DNA of 64,000 nt from Arthrobacter sp. CJ23. GTDB taxonomy: Bacteria > Actinomycetota > Actinomycetes > Actinomycetales > Micrococcaceae. A program made the position numbers and the translations under genes. The notes beneath the pieces were generated by a model. The model worked only from the letters and a program-made list of their open reading frames with translations. It was not told the origin of the DNA and did not search any database. The stretch is taken from NCBI RefSeq assembly GCF_024741795.1, contig NZ_CP102950.1:4154001-4218000 (forward strand), given 5' to 3'. This document shows positions 24,335 to 31,002 of this stretch, in pieces; the first letter of the stretch is position 1, and every line of letters starts with the position of its first letter.

Positions 24335-25251
24335 AAGCGGGTTGCGACAAGGGATGTCACGAGGATCGTCACAAACAACACAGTCGCCAGGGCAGATGAC
24401 ATGCCTATCGCGTTAGGGGATCCCGAGCGGAATGAGGTTCGGTAGAACAGCAGACCAACGACGTCGGTTCCGCCTGCCGGTGAACCCGTGGAACCACCCA
24501 GCGCATACGCCAGCCCGAAGATCTCCATCGAATGGATGAACGACAGGATCGTGACCGTACCAATGGCGGGTGTCAGGAGCGGAAGCGTCACGTACCAGAA
24601 TCGTTGCCAGGGAGACGCGCCGTCGACCATCGCGGCCTGCTCGACATCTTGAGGCAGCCCCGCGAGCGCGGCAGAGTAGAGGAGGACCGGGAAACCCAGC
24701 CATGCCCAAGCCGCAACGGCGGTCAAAGTGACCATCGCCAAGTTCGGATCCCCGAGCCATGGAAGCGCCAGCCAACCGAGACCGACGGACTTCAGAAAGG
24801 CATTGACCGGACCGAACGCCGGTGAAAGCAGGAGCGACCAGAGGTATCCAACGACGAGTGCGCTGACCAAATAGGGAATGGCGACGATCGTTTGCAGTGC
24901 ACGTCGCGACCGACGTCGCTTCTGAATGTTCATCGCAAGTGCAAGGCCGACGGTGTTCTGAACGATGAAGATACCGACAAAGATGAGCAAGTTGTGACTC
25001 AGCGCCCGGGGGAGCTCTTCCCGGAACGGCAGCTCCGTGAAGAGGGTAACAAAGTTGTCAACGCCCGCGAACAGGCCCCGGCTCGTGCCACGCCACTCGA
25101 AGAGCGAGAAGCCGAGAGCGCTGATCAGGGGGCCGACGACGAAGAAGAGGAACAGGGTGAGCGCCGGGCCGACGAAGGCGGCGATCGACAAATACTTGCC
25201 GGTCGCTGCCCGCATCGAACTACGGCGTCCTAGCTGGACGGGGTGAACCAT
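24304..25251 (-). CDS. Carbohydrate ABC transporter permease, MalF type
   Basis: 315 residues with six hydrophobic helices, the first at YLSIAAFVGPALTLFLFFV. The EAA-loop motif is VEQAAMVDGASPWQRFWYVTLP. It partners the MalG-type permease and the sugar-binding lipoprotein. The start is ambiguous: ATG at 25251 overlaps the binding-protein gene by 22 nt; an ATG 12 codons later (MRAATGKYL) is the other candidate. Confidence 0.9.
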   Translation of the reverse strand: MVHPVQLGRRSSMRAATGKYLSIAAFVGPALTLFLFFVVGPLISALGFSLFEWRGTSRGLFAGVDNFVTLFTELPFREELPRALSHNLLIFVGIFIVQNTVGLALAMNIQKRRRSRRALQTIVAIPYLVSALVVGYLWSLLLSPAFGPVNAFLKSVGLGWLALPWLGDPNLAMVTLTAVAAWAWLGFPVLLYSAALAGLPQDVEQAAMVDGASPWQRFWYVTLPLLTPAIGTVTILSFIHSMEIFGLAYALGGSTGSPAGGTDVVGLLFYRTSFRSGSPNAIGMSSALATVLFVTILVTSLVATRLLRQYEKRLA

Positions 25252-26531
25252 GCCGCCAGCCCATCCTGAATCTTCTTCGCGGCCTGTTCGCCGTCCTCGG
25301 AACCCAGCCAGAGTGCTTGGATGTTCTTGCCGACGAGGTCAGAGCCCCAAGGCTGGCCGTAACGGAAGTCCGTCAGCATCAAGTAGGGCGCCGGGTTTGC
25401 CGCATAGTTGTCCAGCATCTCCTTCAACAGCGGATCGGAGATTTCCACGCCGGGGACGGGGTTCAACTGCACGAGTTCGTCCGCGACGAGTTGACCGAAC
25501 TCCACCGTTGTCATCCATGACAGCAGGCGCTTCGCCTCATCGGGATGCTCCGTACGGCTCGAGATTCCGTAGCCGCCATCGACGAATCCCGGAGTGAGGG
25601 CTGCCGACGATGCCCAGCCCTTCCCTACGGGGGCGGGGAACACGCCGAGCTTGAGGTCGGGATTCTGGTGGCCGAAGAGTCCCGCAGCGGCGGTAAGGCT
25701 CGGGTACATTGCTGCCTGGCCTGAGAGGAACAGCGCCTGCGAGTCAGCCGTCGAGATACCAGCGACATTGTCCGGAAGGTACGGCTGGAGCTCCTGCATC
25801 AACTCGAGCGAGGCGACATAGTCCGGGTCCGTGAAGTCCGTCGTTCCGGCCAGCACTTCGGAAGCGAACTCGGAGCCGCCGTATCGGGAACTGGAGAAGA
25901 CTTCAGTACCGACCGGGACGCCCACCTGGGTGTCGGCCCCGCCGATGGAGATGGGTATGATGCCAGCCTCCTTCAACTCCTTGGAGATCTTGATCAGGTC
26001 AGCCCACGACTTTGGCTCCTCCAGGTGGTTCTCCTCGAAGATCTCGGCGTTGTAGTAGACCTGCATTGTCTGAACTGACAGCGGAACGCCATACACTTCG
26101 CCATCTGAACGAGCCGTCAACCCGGCCACTACGTCCTCGGCAAGAGCATCAAGCCCATCGACCTTTCCGCTGATGGGCATGAGATTGCCGCCGTCCACGA
26201 CCGCCTGCAGGCCACCGTACGACTTCAGCTGAACGACGTCCGGTCCTTCGCTACCCGTAAGGCCAGTTGCGAGGACTTGGTTATATTCCGACGCGACATA
26301 TGTCCGGAAGTCGATTTCAATGTCAGGGTTCGTAGCTTCGAAAGCATGCCAGATCGTCGCGTACTGCTTCTCGAATTCCGGGCTCCAGGACCAAACGGTC
26401 AGTGTCGTCTTCTCTCCGGACCCGCTGGATGGGCCATCGTTCCCGCCTGCGGTGCAGCCTGCTGTTGCCAGCAGCCCCGCTACCGCAAGCACAGTTGCAC
26501 CTACGCGTCGTCTCTTCCGCACTGTGATCAC
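25230..26531 (-). CDS. Sugar-binding lipoprotein of ABC transporter
   Basis: 433 residues from a GTG after GGAGG. Lipoprotein signal with lipobox LATAGC, then family features of solute-binding protein group 1: LTVWSWSPEFEKQYATI, EGPDVVQLKSYGGLQ, YGVPLSVQTMQVYYN, and a late GFVDGGYGISSRTEHPDEAKRLLSW region. It captures an extracellular mono- or oligosaccharide, presumably the product of the secreted GH5 enzyme, and delivers it to the two permeases. It is the first gene of the operon that runs leftward through the permeases, dehydratase, SDR and epimerase. Confidence 0.9.
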   Translation of the reverse strand: MITVRKRRRVGATVLAVAGLLATAGCTAGGNDGPSSGSGEKTTLTVWSWSPEFEKQYATIWHAFEATNPDIEIDFRTYVASEYNQVLATGLTGSEGPDVVQLKSYGGLQAVVDGGNLMPISGKVDGLDALAEDVVAGLTARSDGEVYGVPLSVQTMQVYYNAEIFEENHLEEPKSWADLIKISKELKEAGIIPISIGGADTQVGVPVGTEVFSSSRYGGSEFASEVLAGTTDFTDPDYVASLELMQELQPYLPDNVAGISTADSQALFLSGQAAMYPSLTAAAGLFGHQNPDLKLGVFPAPVGKGWASSAALTPGFVDGGYGISSRTEHPDEAKRLLSWMTTVEFGQLVADELVQLNPVPGVEISDPLLKEMLDNYAANPAPYLMLTDFRYGQPWGSDLVGKNIQALWLGSEDGEQAAKKIQDGLAAWFTPSS

Positions 26532-26553
26532 CGTTGACCTCCACTTGGGGGTT

Positions 26554-26578
26554 ATCGCCAGACATTGTTGCTGGCGAT
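26554..26578. promoter_or_regulatory. Inverted repeat upstream of the ABC operon
   Basis: Perfect arms ATCGCCAG (26554-26561) and CTGGCGAT (26571-26578) with a 9-nt spacer, 23-47 nt upstream of the binding-protein start. It may be an operator near the start of transcription. Confidence 0.45.
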
Positions 26579-26604
26579 GTGATCAAAGCACACACTCTCA
26601 GAGG

Positions 26605-26621
26605 CCGCATCTTAGTTGCGC
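26605..26621. promoter_or_regulatory. Candidate IclR-regulon operator, site 3
   Basis: On the minus strand this reads GCGCAACTAAGATGCGG, sharing the GCGCAACT half and a weaker second half with sites at 14411 and 20320. It is 74-90 nt upstream of the ABC operon start codon. Confidence 0.45.
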
Positions 26622-26679
26622 CAGGTGAGAGAACGCCTACTCGCGCACGATGTGAAGGGACGGAACTCCTCCGTTTTGC

Positions 26680-26754
26680 CGGCTCTTGGTGGTTTGTGGG
26701 GAATGGGATTCCCGGTTGAGTGTCATGCCGCCGTCCGGACGGCACTTCTCAAGA
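26680..26754. repeat. 75-bp direct repeat, right copy
   Basis: Same sequence as 9707-9781 with one mismatch (T for G after TCCCGG). Here it is the inner end of the right IS remnant. The eight bases to its left, GTTTTGCC, do not match the GTCAAGGC duplication. Confidence 0.85.
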
Positions 26755-26969
26755 CCCGGCGACCGCCGTCGGGGTCCAGGCCGGTGGAGATGGCACGGTA
26801 GTCGGGCAGGTTGAAGATGATGGTGGCAGCGTCGGCTGCGACCCCGGTAGGCTCGTTCAAGGCTCGTGGTCCTGCTCCTGGTTGAATGCTAGACACACTC
26901 ATCCCAACAGGGCCACGGGCCCTCTTGTCTTCAACGACACGAACTCATTTCCCCACCAACCACGAAGCC
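26681..26969 (-). mobile_element. Internally deleted ISL3-family element (289 bp)
   Basis: Bounded by imperfect inverted repeats: GGCTCTTGGTGGTTTGTGG at 26681 and, reversed, GGCTTCGTGGTTGGTGGGG ending at 26969. Between them only the start and the last codons of the transposase remain. The right end touches the GTCAAGGC duplication. Without transposase it behaves like a MITE and could only move with enzyme from elsewhere. Confidence 0.75.
26723..26902 (-). pseudogene. ISL3-family transposase, N-terminus fused to C-terminal tail
   Basis: A 59-codon frame. Residues 1-51 (MSVSSIQPGAG, then ATIIFNLPDYRAISTGLD and GGRRVL) match the start of ISL3 transposases just before their zinc-finger region; the last residues LRSAVRTAA are the extreme C-terminus. 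About 380 codons are missing between them and the join is in frame. It cannot be active. Confidence 0.8.
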
Positions 26970-26977
26970 GTCAAGGC
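26970..26977. repeat. 8-bp target-site duplication, right copy
   Basis: GTCAAGGC, identical to 9700-9707. The rest of the spacer to the next gene (26978-27102) shows nothing I can name. Confidence 0.8.
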
Positions 26978-27102
26978 CGTGCGGCATGGCGGTGACCATC
27001 GTCTGGCCTTGTGGGCGCGCTGGGGGCGGCGAAGCGGCGCAGCCAGGATTCGTTTCCGGATCGTTGCCGGACTCCCTACCGACCGGCGTTAGGCTGGTGG
27101 CG

Positions 27103-27897
27103 ATGCCACGCATACCCGAAATCCTTGCCGCCTACGATGCCCAGCTGAGAGCTTCGATACCAGTCGAACCGCCTTCGGGCTACGACTTCCAGCTCCATGG
27201 CCCTGTGCTGCGGGTTGTCGGCGGGCACCGGGGGTTCATCGATGCTCCCCGGGACCTCGGCCTCGAGGGCTCCGCCGTGGACCGTCTCATCGCTGAGCAG
27301 CGGGATTTCTTTGCTGCCCGGGGCGAAGCCGTGGAGTGGAAGACGCGGTCGCATGACTTGCCTGCGGACCTTCCGGAGCGCCTGCTGGCCGCCGGATTCG
27401 TTCCGGAGGAGCCGGAGACTGTCATGGTCGGTGAGACCGCCCTGATGACGGCCGAGCCGGAAGTGCCCGACGGCGTCCGTCTCAGGGCGGTCCACGAACG
27501 GACAGATCTGGAACGCATTGCCGCGATGGAATCCGCCGTCTGGGCGGACGAGCTTAGCTGGATGGCTGACGACCTTCATAGCCGGATCTCCGCCGATCCG
27601 GACAACATCGAGGTGCTCGTGGCCGAGGCCGGCGGACGCGTGGTTTCCGCGGCGTGGCTCGTCTTCAGGCCCGGCAAGGACTTCGCCGGTTTGTGGGGCG
27701 GCTCCACGCTGTCCGAATGGCGGGGCCGGGGAATCTACCGGGCCCTCATCGCCCGCCGCGCCCAGCTGGCCCTGGCCCGCGGAGTCAGGTACCTGCAGGT
27801 GGATGCTTCGAAGGACAGTGAGCCCGTGCTGCGCAGGCTCGGGTTCGAGGCCATCACCACCACGACTCCCTATGTGTGGAGTCCCGTCCGCGGTTAG
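27103..27897 (+). CDS. GNAT-family N-acetyltransferase
   Basis: 264 residues from the ATG at 27103 (MPRIPEILAAYD); the frame is open 39 codons further but that part is not protein-like. The C-terminal half is a GNAT fold: VRLRAVHERTDLERIAAME, GRVVSAAWLVFRP, and the acetyl-CoA loop GGSTLSEWRGRGIYRALIARR (R-G-R-G-I-Y), then EPVLRRLGFEAI. The N-terminal ~125 residues are a family-specific extension. The acceptor substrate is unknown. It is the first gene right of the composite element and its stop overlaps that of the converging AhpD-like gene. Confidence 0.8.
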   Translation: MPRIPEILAAYDAQLRASIPVEPPSGYDFQLHGPVLRVVGGHRGFIDAPRDLGLEGSAVDRLIAEQRDFFAARGEAVEWKTRSHDLPADLPERLLAAGFVPEEPETVMVGETALMTAEPEVPDGVRLRAVHERTDLERIAAMESAVWADELSWMADDLHSRISADPDNIEVLVAEAGGRVVSAAWLVFRPGKDFAGLWGGSTLSEWRGRGIYRALIARRAQLALARGVRYLQVDASKDSEPVLRRLGFEAITTTTPYVWSPVRG

Positions 27898-28379
27898 CCC
27901 GTGGCGGCCCGGCGCACTGGATGCCCGCTGAGAATCGACAGACGGTTGAAGGCGTTGATGCCGATCGCGGCCATGCACAGCACGCTGATCTGATCCTCGG
28001 CGTACACGAGGCGGGCCCGGGCGAAAAGCTCAGCGCTGGGCCTGGCAGAGCTCATGCGTGTCACCTGCTCCGTGATTTCCAGGGCCACGCGCTCGGCTTC
28101 GCTGAACAGCTCCACCTCCTCGTACAGACGGATAAGGGCCAGACGCTGCTCGGTCTCGCCATAGCCGATGGCGCGGCGACGGTGCAGGTCCAGGCAGAAG
28201 GCGCAGCCGTTGATCTGCGAGGCCAGATAGTTCACCAGCTCCATGGTCCGCCGCGGAATCCCGGCTTGGTCCGCCTGGCGGGTGACCTTCTGGGCGTAGG
28301 CGGTGAGGGCCTGGTAGAGCTCCGGCTGCTGCTTGTCCAGATAGCCGGCGAGCCGCGGTGGCGAATCCTGTTCGGGCAT
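27894..28379 (-). CDS. Carboxymuconolactone decarboxylase/AhpD-like protein
   Basis: 161 residues. The AhpD motif C-x2-C-x3-H is present in NGCAFCLDLHRRRA, preceded by the helix MELVNYLASQI and followed by GETEQRLALIRLYEEVELFS. Members act as peroxidase-like or decarboxylating enzymes using the cysteine pair; several are annotated as alkylhydroperoxidase-domain proteins. Single gene, convergent with the GNAT gene and 24 bp from the lyase operon end, so it could be read through from that operon. Confidence 0.8.
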   Translation of the reverse strand: MPEQDSPPRLAGYLDKQQPELYQALTAYAQKVTRQADQAGIPRRTMELVNYLASQINGCAFCLDLHRRRAIGYGETEQRLALIRLYEEVELFSEAERVALEITEQVTRMSSARPSAELFARARLVYAEDQISVLCMAAIGINAFNRLSILSGHPVRRAATG

Positions 28380-28403
28380 GTCTGGAGCCTAGCTTACGGC
28401 CCC

Positions 28404-29453
28404 CTACTCCCCTGCGTCGGCCGCCAAACGGATCCCGTTCTCCGCCAGCCACACCGGATTGAAGGCCTTGCTCAGGTAGTTCGTCCCGGCGTCGGGGGCT
28501 ATGGCCACCACCACGGAACCGTGCGGCGCAGCACGCGCCACGCGCAGGGCGGCCGCCACCGCGAGCCCGGACGACGGCCCCAGCGCCAGCCCTTCCTTGT
28601 CGAGCAGGAGGTGCACGGTTGAGTAGACCTCGTCGTTGGGGATGCGCAGGAAACGGTCCACCAGCGCGCGGTCGAACACCTTGGGCCACTCGGCCTGGGG
28701 CCAGGAATTGCCCACGCCGTCCACCAGGATCTCGCCCGGGTGCCCACCGCTGTACGCGGAACCGTAGGGGTCGGCGCCCACCACTTCCAGGTGCCCGCCC
28801 TGCCGCTCCGCCGCCACCCGCTCCTTGAGGTAGCGGCCGTTGCCGCTGATGGTGCCCCCGGTGCCGATGCCGGCCACGAAGTGCGTCACCGTCCCGCCGC
28901 TCTGGCGCCAGATCTCGGGCCCGGTGCCTTCATAGTGCGCCGCGGGATTGGCCGGGTTGTCGAACTGCATGGGCCGCCAGGCGCCGGGAATGTCCGCCGT
29001 GATCCGGGCCGCCACGGCACGGGCATTCCCAGGCGATTCCGACGGCGCGCTCCAGTCCGTCAGCACCACGCGCGCCCCGTAGTTGTGCAGGGCCGCGAGC
29101 TTTTCCTCCGAGATGGTGTCGCCGGTGACCACCACCACCGGATGCCCGGTCAGGCGCCCGATCAGCGCAAGCCCGATCCCCGTGTTCCCGGACGTGCTCT
29201 CCACGATCGTCGCGCCCGGCTGCAGCTCCCCGGATCGTTCGGCGGCCCGCACCATGCTCAGCGCCGTGCGGTCCTTGATGGAGCCTCCCGGGTTCTCCGA
29301 TTCGAGCTTGACGTGGACCGTGCTGCCCAGCCCGCGGCTCAGGGTCTCCAGCGCCACCAGCGGGGTGTTGCCCACCCTGGCCAGGACGGACTCGTCCAGC
29401 CCGTCCGGAACCTCCGCCGCGTGCGCCCCGTGCCTGCCCACCATGGTGCTCAC
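28404..29453 (-). CDS. Cysteine synthase-family PLP enzyme
   Basis: 349 residues. GTG start overlaps the stop of the lyase gene (GTGA) with GGAAGG upstream. PLP lysine K60 in NPGGSIKDRTAL, phosphate and substrate loops STSGNTGIGLAL and GIGTGGTISGNGRYL, and a GPSSGLAVAAAL C-terminal block. These define the beta-family cysteine synthase/cystathionine beta-synthase fold; the product could be cysteine, cystathionine or a non-protein amino acid such as diaminopropionate. Operon context with a lyase homologue and a flavin monooxygenase suggests a specialised, possibly sulfur-related, role rather than the housekeeping CysK. The open frame continues to 30179 only as a shadow of the lyase gene. Confidence 0.85.
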   Translation of the reverse strand: MSTMVGRHGAHAAEVPDGLDESVLARVGNTPLVALETLSRGLGSTVHVKLESENPGGSIKDRTALSMVRAAERSGELQPGATIVESTSGNTGIGLALIGRLTGHPVVVVTGDTISEEKLAALHNYGARVVLTDWSAPSESPGNARAVAARITADIPGAWRPMQFDNPANPAAHYEGTGPEIWRQSGGTVTHFVAGIGTGGTISGNGRYLKERVAAERQGGHLEVVGADPYGSAYSGGHPGEILVDGVGNSWPQAEWPKVFDRALVDRFLRIPNDEVYSTVHLLLDKEGLALGPSSGLAVAAALRVARAAPHGSVVVAIAPDAGTNYLSKAFNPVWLAENGIRLAADAGE

Positions 29454-31000
29454 AGTTGTCCTTCCCTCTCCAGCGCTGCCAGCAGAGCGTGCCGCGCCCG
29501 TGCCACCAGTTCCGGCGGCGGCAGCCGTTGGGCCAGCAGTTCCGCAAGCTGCCCGACGACGGCGCCCGTCCCCTTGCCGAGGGGCCGCGCCTCCTGCTGT
29601 TCTGCTTCGCCCAGCAGGTAGGCCGCCGTCACAGCCTCGACCGTCAGCAGCTTCTCCGCCGCCTCGTGCGACTTCTCCAGCTGCTGCAGGGCCAGCGGCG
29701 CCAGGGTGGAGTGGTCCTCGACGTCGGCGGACAGCGTGGGCGCGCCCAGCGTGGCCGGGGCGGCCAGGACCTTCAGCTCCGCCAGCAGGGCCGCCGCCGA
29801 GTACCACAGCAGGCCCGGCAGCTCCTCGGCGGCCAGGGCGGCGCCGTCGCGGGCCGCCGCCAGGTGCCGTTGCCGGATGGCCCGTTGCGGCGGATACAGC
29901 TTGGCGATCCGCCGCTCGCTGGAGATGCCCACATGCGCCAGGGCCAGGCGGGTGGATTCGAAAGCCAGGGCCAGCTGCACCGGCTGGAAGTTCCCGCCGG
30001 ACACCATGAGCGCGGACTCGACATCGCACAGCGGGTTGTCCCCGCGCCCGTTGAGCTCCACCTCGATCGCCGCCTCCAGCTGCCCCACCACGTGGCGGAA
30101 AGCGCCGTGGGTCTGCGGGGCCGCCCGGAAGGACAGCGGATCCTGCACGGAGACCCCCGGCCGGACGTCCTCCAGCCATCCGCCGCCCAGCAGCCGCCGG
30201 ACGGCCTCGGCGGATTGCCGCTGCCCCTCGACTGCCTTGGCCGCCTGGATCAGCGGCGAAAAAGGACTCAGGTTCCCGCCGTCGTCGTACCTGGCAATCA
30301 CCTCAAGCGAGAGGGCGAGCGCAAGGTCCGCGAGCTCGGCAAGGCGGAGGAGGCGCCCGAGCACCAGCGCACCGGAGCCGATGGAGTACGAGTTGGCGCT
30401 GAGCAGCGCGAGGGCTTCGCCGGCGTCGAGCGTCAGGGGTTCCAGCCCGGCGTCGGCCAATGCCTGCGCGCCGGGCACCAGGGTGCCGTCCGCGCCCAGC
30501 ACGTGCCCCTCGCCGATCGCGACGGCCGCGACGGCGGCCAGCTGGGTAAGGTCCGAGGAACCCACCGAGCCCTCCCGCGGAACGGCCGGGTAAACGCCCC
30601 GGTTCAGCAGCTCCTGGTAGAAGAGCGCGGTCTGGGTGCGAACCCCGGAGCCGCCGCGGCTGAAGCCGATCAGCCGGGCCAGGATGAGGGCGCGGACGGC
30701 GGCACGGTCAAGGTAGTCGCCTACGCCGCTGTGGTGGTAGCGGACCACCTGCACCTGGTAGGCGAGGACAGCTGCCTCCTCCACGGACGTGTCCCGGCCC
30801 GAGCCGAGCAGTGTGTTGAGCCCGTAGACCTGCCGGCCGGACAGGATGGTCTCGTCCACCACGTCCCGGGAGAGGCCGATCAGCTCCAGCGCGTCCGCGC
30901 TCAGTTCGATCCGCGTGGCAGGATTGGCGGCTGCGGCGGCCAGCTGGCGGGCGTGGACCGGCGCGTGGCTGATGAGGAATGTGGGCTGGGCGGCGTTCAT
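29450..31000 (-). CDS. Aromatic amino acid ammonia-lyase (HAL/PAL) family homologue with altered MIO site
   Basis: 516 residues, the normal HAL length. Family landmarks: catalytic-type Tyr59 in QVYGLNTLLGSG, GRGDNPLCD, SGGNFQPVQLALAFE and LEKSHEAAEKLL. However, the position of the Ala-Ser-Gly tripeptide that cyclises to the MIO cofactor (usually GSVGASGDL) reads GSVGSSDL here (S148-S149-D150), one residue shorter and without the glycine. The NGT-type loop is also changed (LSANSYSIGSG). So either MIO forms from a different triad or the protein is not a classical ammonia-lyase. It lies between the monooxygenase gene (2-nt gap) and the PLP enzyme gene (4-nt overlap). Confidence 0.8.
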   Translation of the reverse strand: MNAAQPTFLISHAPVHARQLAAAAANPATRIELSADALELIGLSRDVVDETILSGRQVYGLNTLLGSGRDTSVEEAAVLAYQVQVVRYHHSGVGDYLDRAAVRALILARLIGFSRGGSGVRTQTALFYQELLNRGVYPAVPREGSVGSSDLTQLAAVAAVAIGEGHVLGADGTLVPGAQALADAGLEPLTLDAGEALALLSANSYSIGSGALVLGRLLRLAELADLALALSLEVIARYDDGGNLSPFSPLIQAAKAVEGQRQSAEAVRRLLGGGWLEDVRPGVSVQDPLSFRAAPQTHGAFRHVVGQLEAAIEVELNGRGDNPLCDVESALMVSGGNFQPVQLALAFESTRLALAHVGISSERRIAKLYPPQRAIRQRHLAAARDGAALAAEELPGLLWYSAAALLAELKVLAAPATLGAPTLSADVEDHSTLAPLALQQLEKSHEAAEKLLTVEAVTAAYLLGEAEQQEARPLGKGTGAVVGQLAELLAQRLPPPELVARARHALLAALEREGQL

Positions 31001-31002
31001 GG

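Larger units (their letters stand above)
9708..26969. mobile_element. Fossil composite transposon with decayed ISL3-family ends carrying a sugar-utilisation cluster
   Basis: The left boundary is an ISL3-type terminal repeat at 9708 and the right boundary the opposite, inverted terminal repeat ending at 26969 (ACCAACCACGAAGCC on the plus strand). The octamer GTCAAGGC is duplicated just outside both. Both IS remnants lie in the same orientation with transposase fragments on the minus strand. Inner IS borders lack the duplication, as expected if the whole unit moved at once. The cargo runs from the ADP-ribosylglycohydrolase gene to the sugar-binding lipoprotein gene, and its base composition is visibly less GC-rich than the flanks. 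Both transposase copies are broken, so the element is probably immobile now. Confidence 0.75.

Noticed and set aside
9707-26754. The 75-bp direct repeats as attL/attR of an integrase island
   Set aside because: No integrase or tRNA end is present, and the repeats encode the C-terminus of an ISL3 transposase plus its terminal repeat; the 8-bp duplication fits transposition instead.
28404-30179. A 591-residue protein combining cysteine-synthase with an unrelated Gly/Ala/Arg-rich N-terminus
   Set aside because: The upstream half is antisense-phase noise inside the HAL gene; the true start overlaps the HAL stop at 29453.
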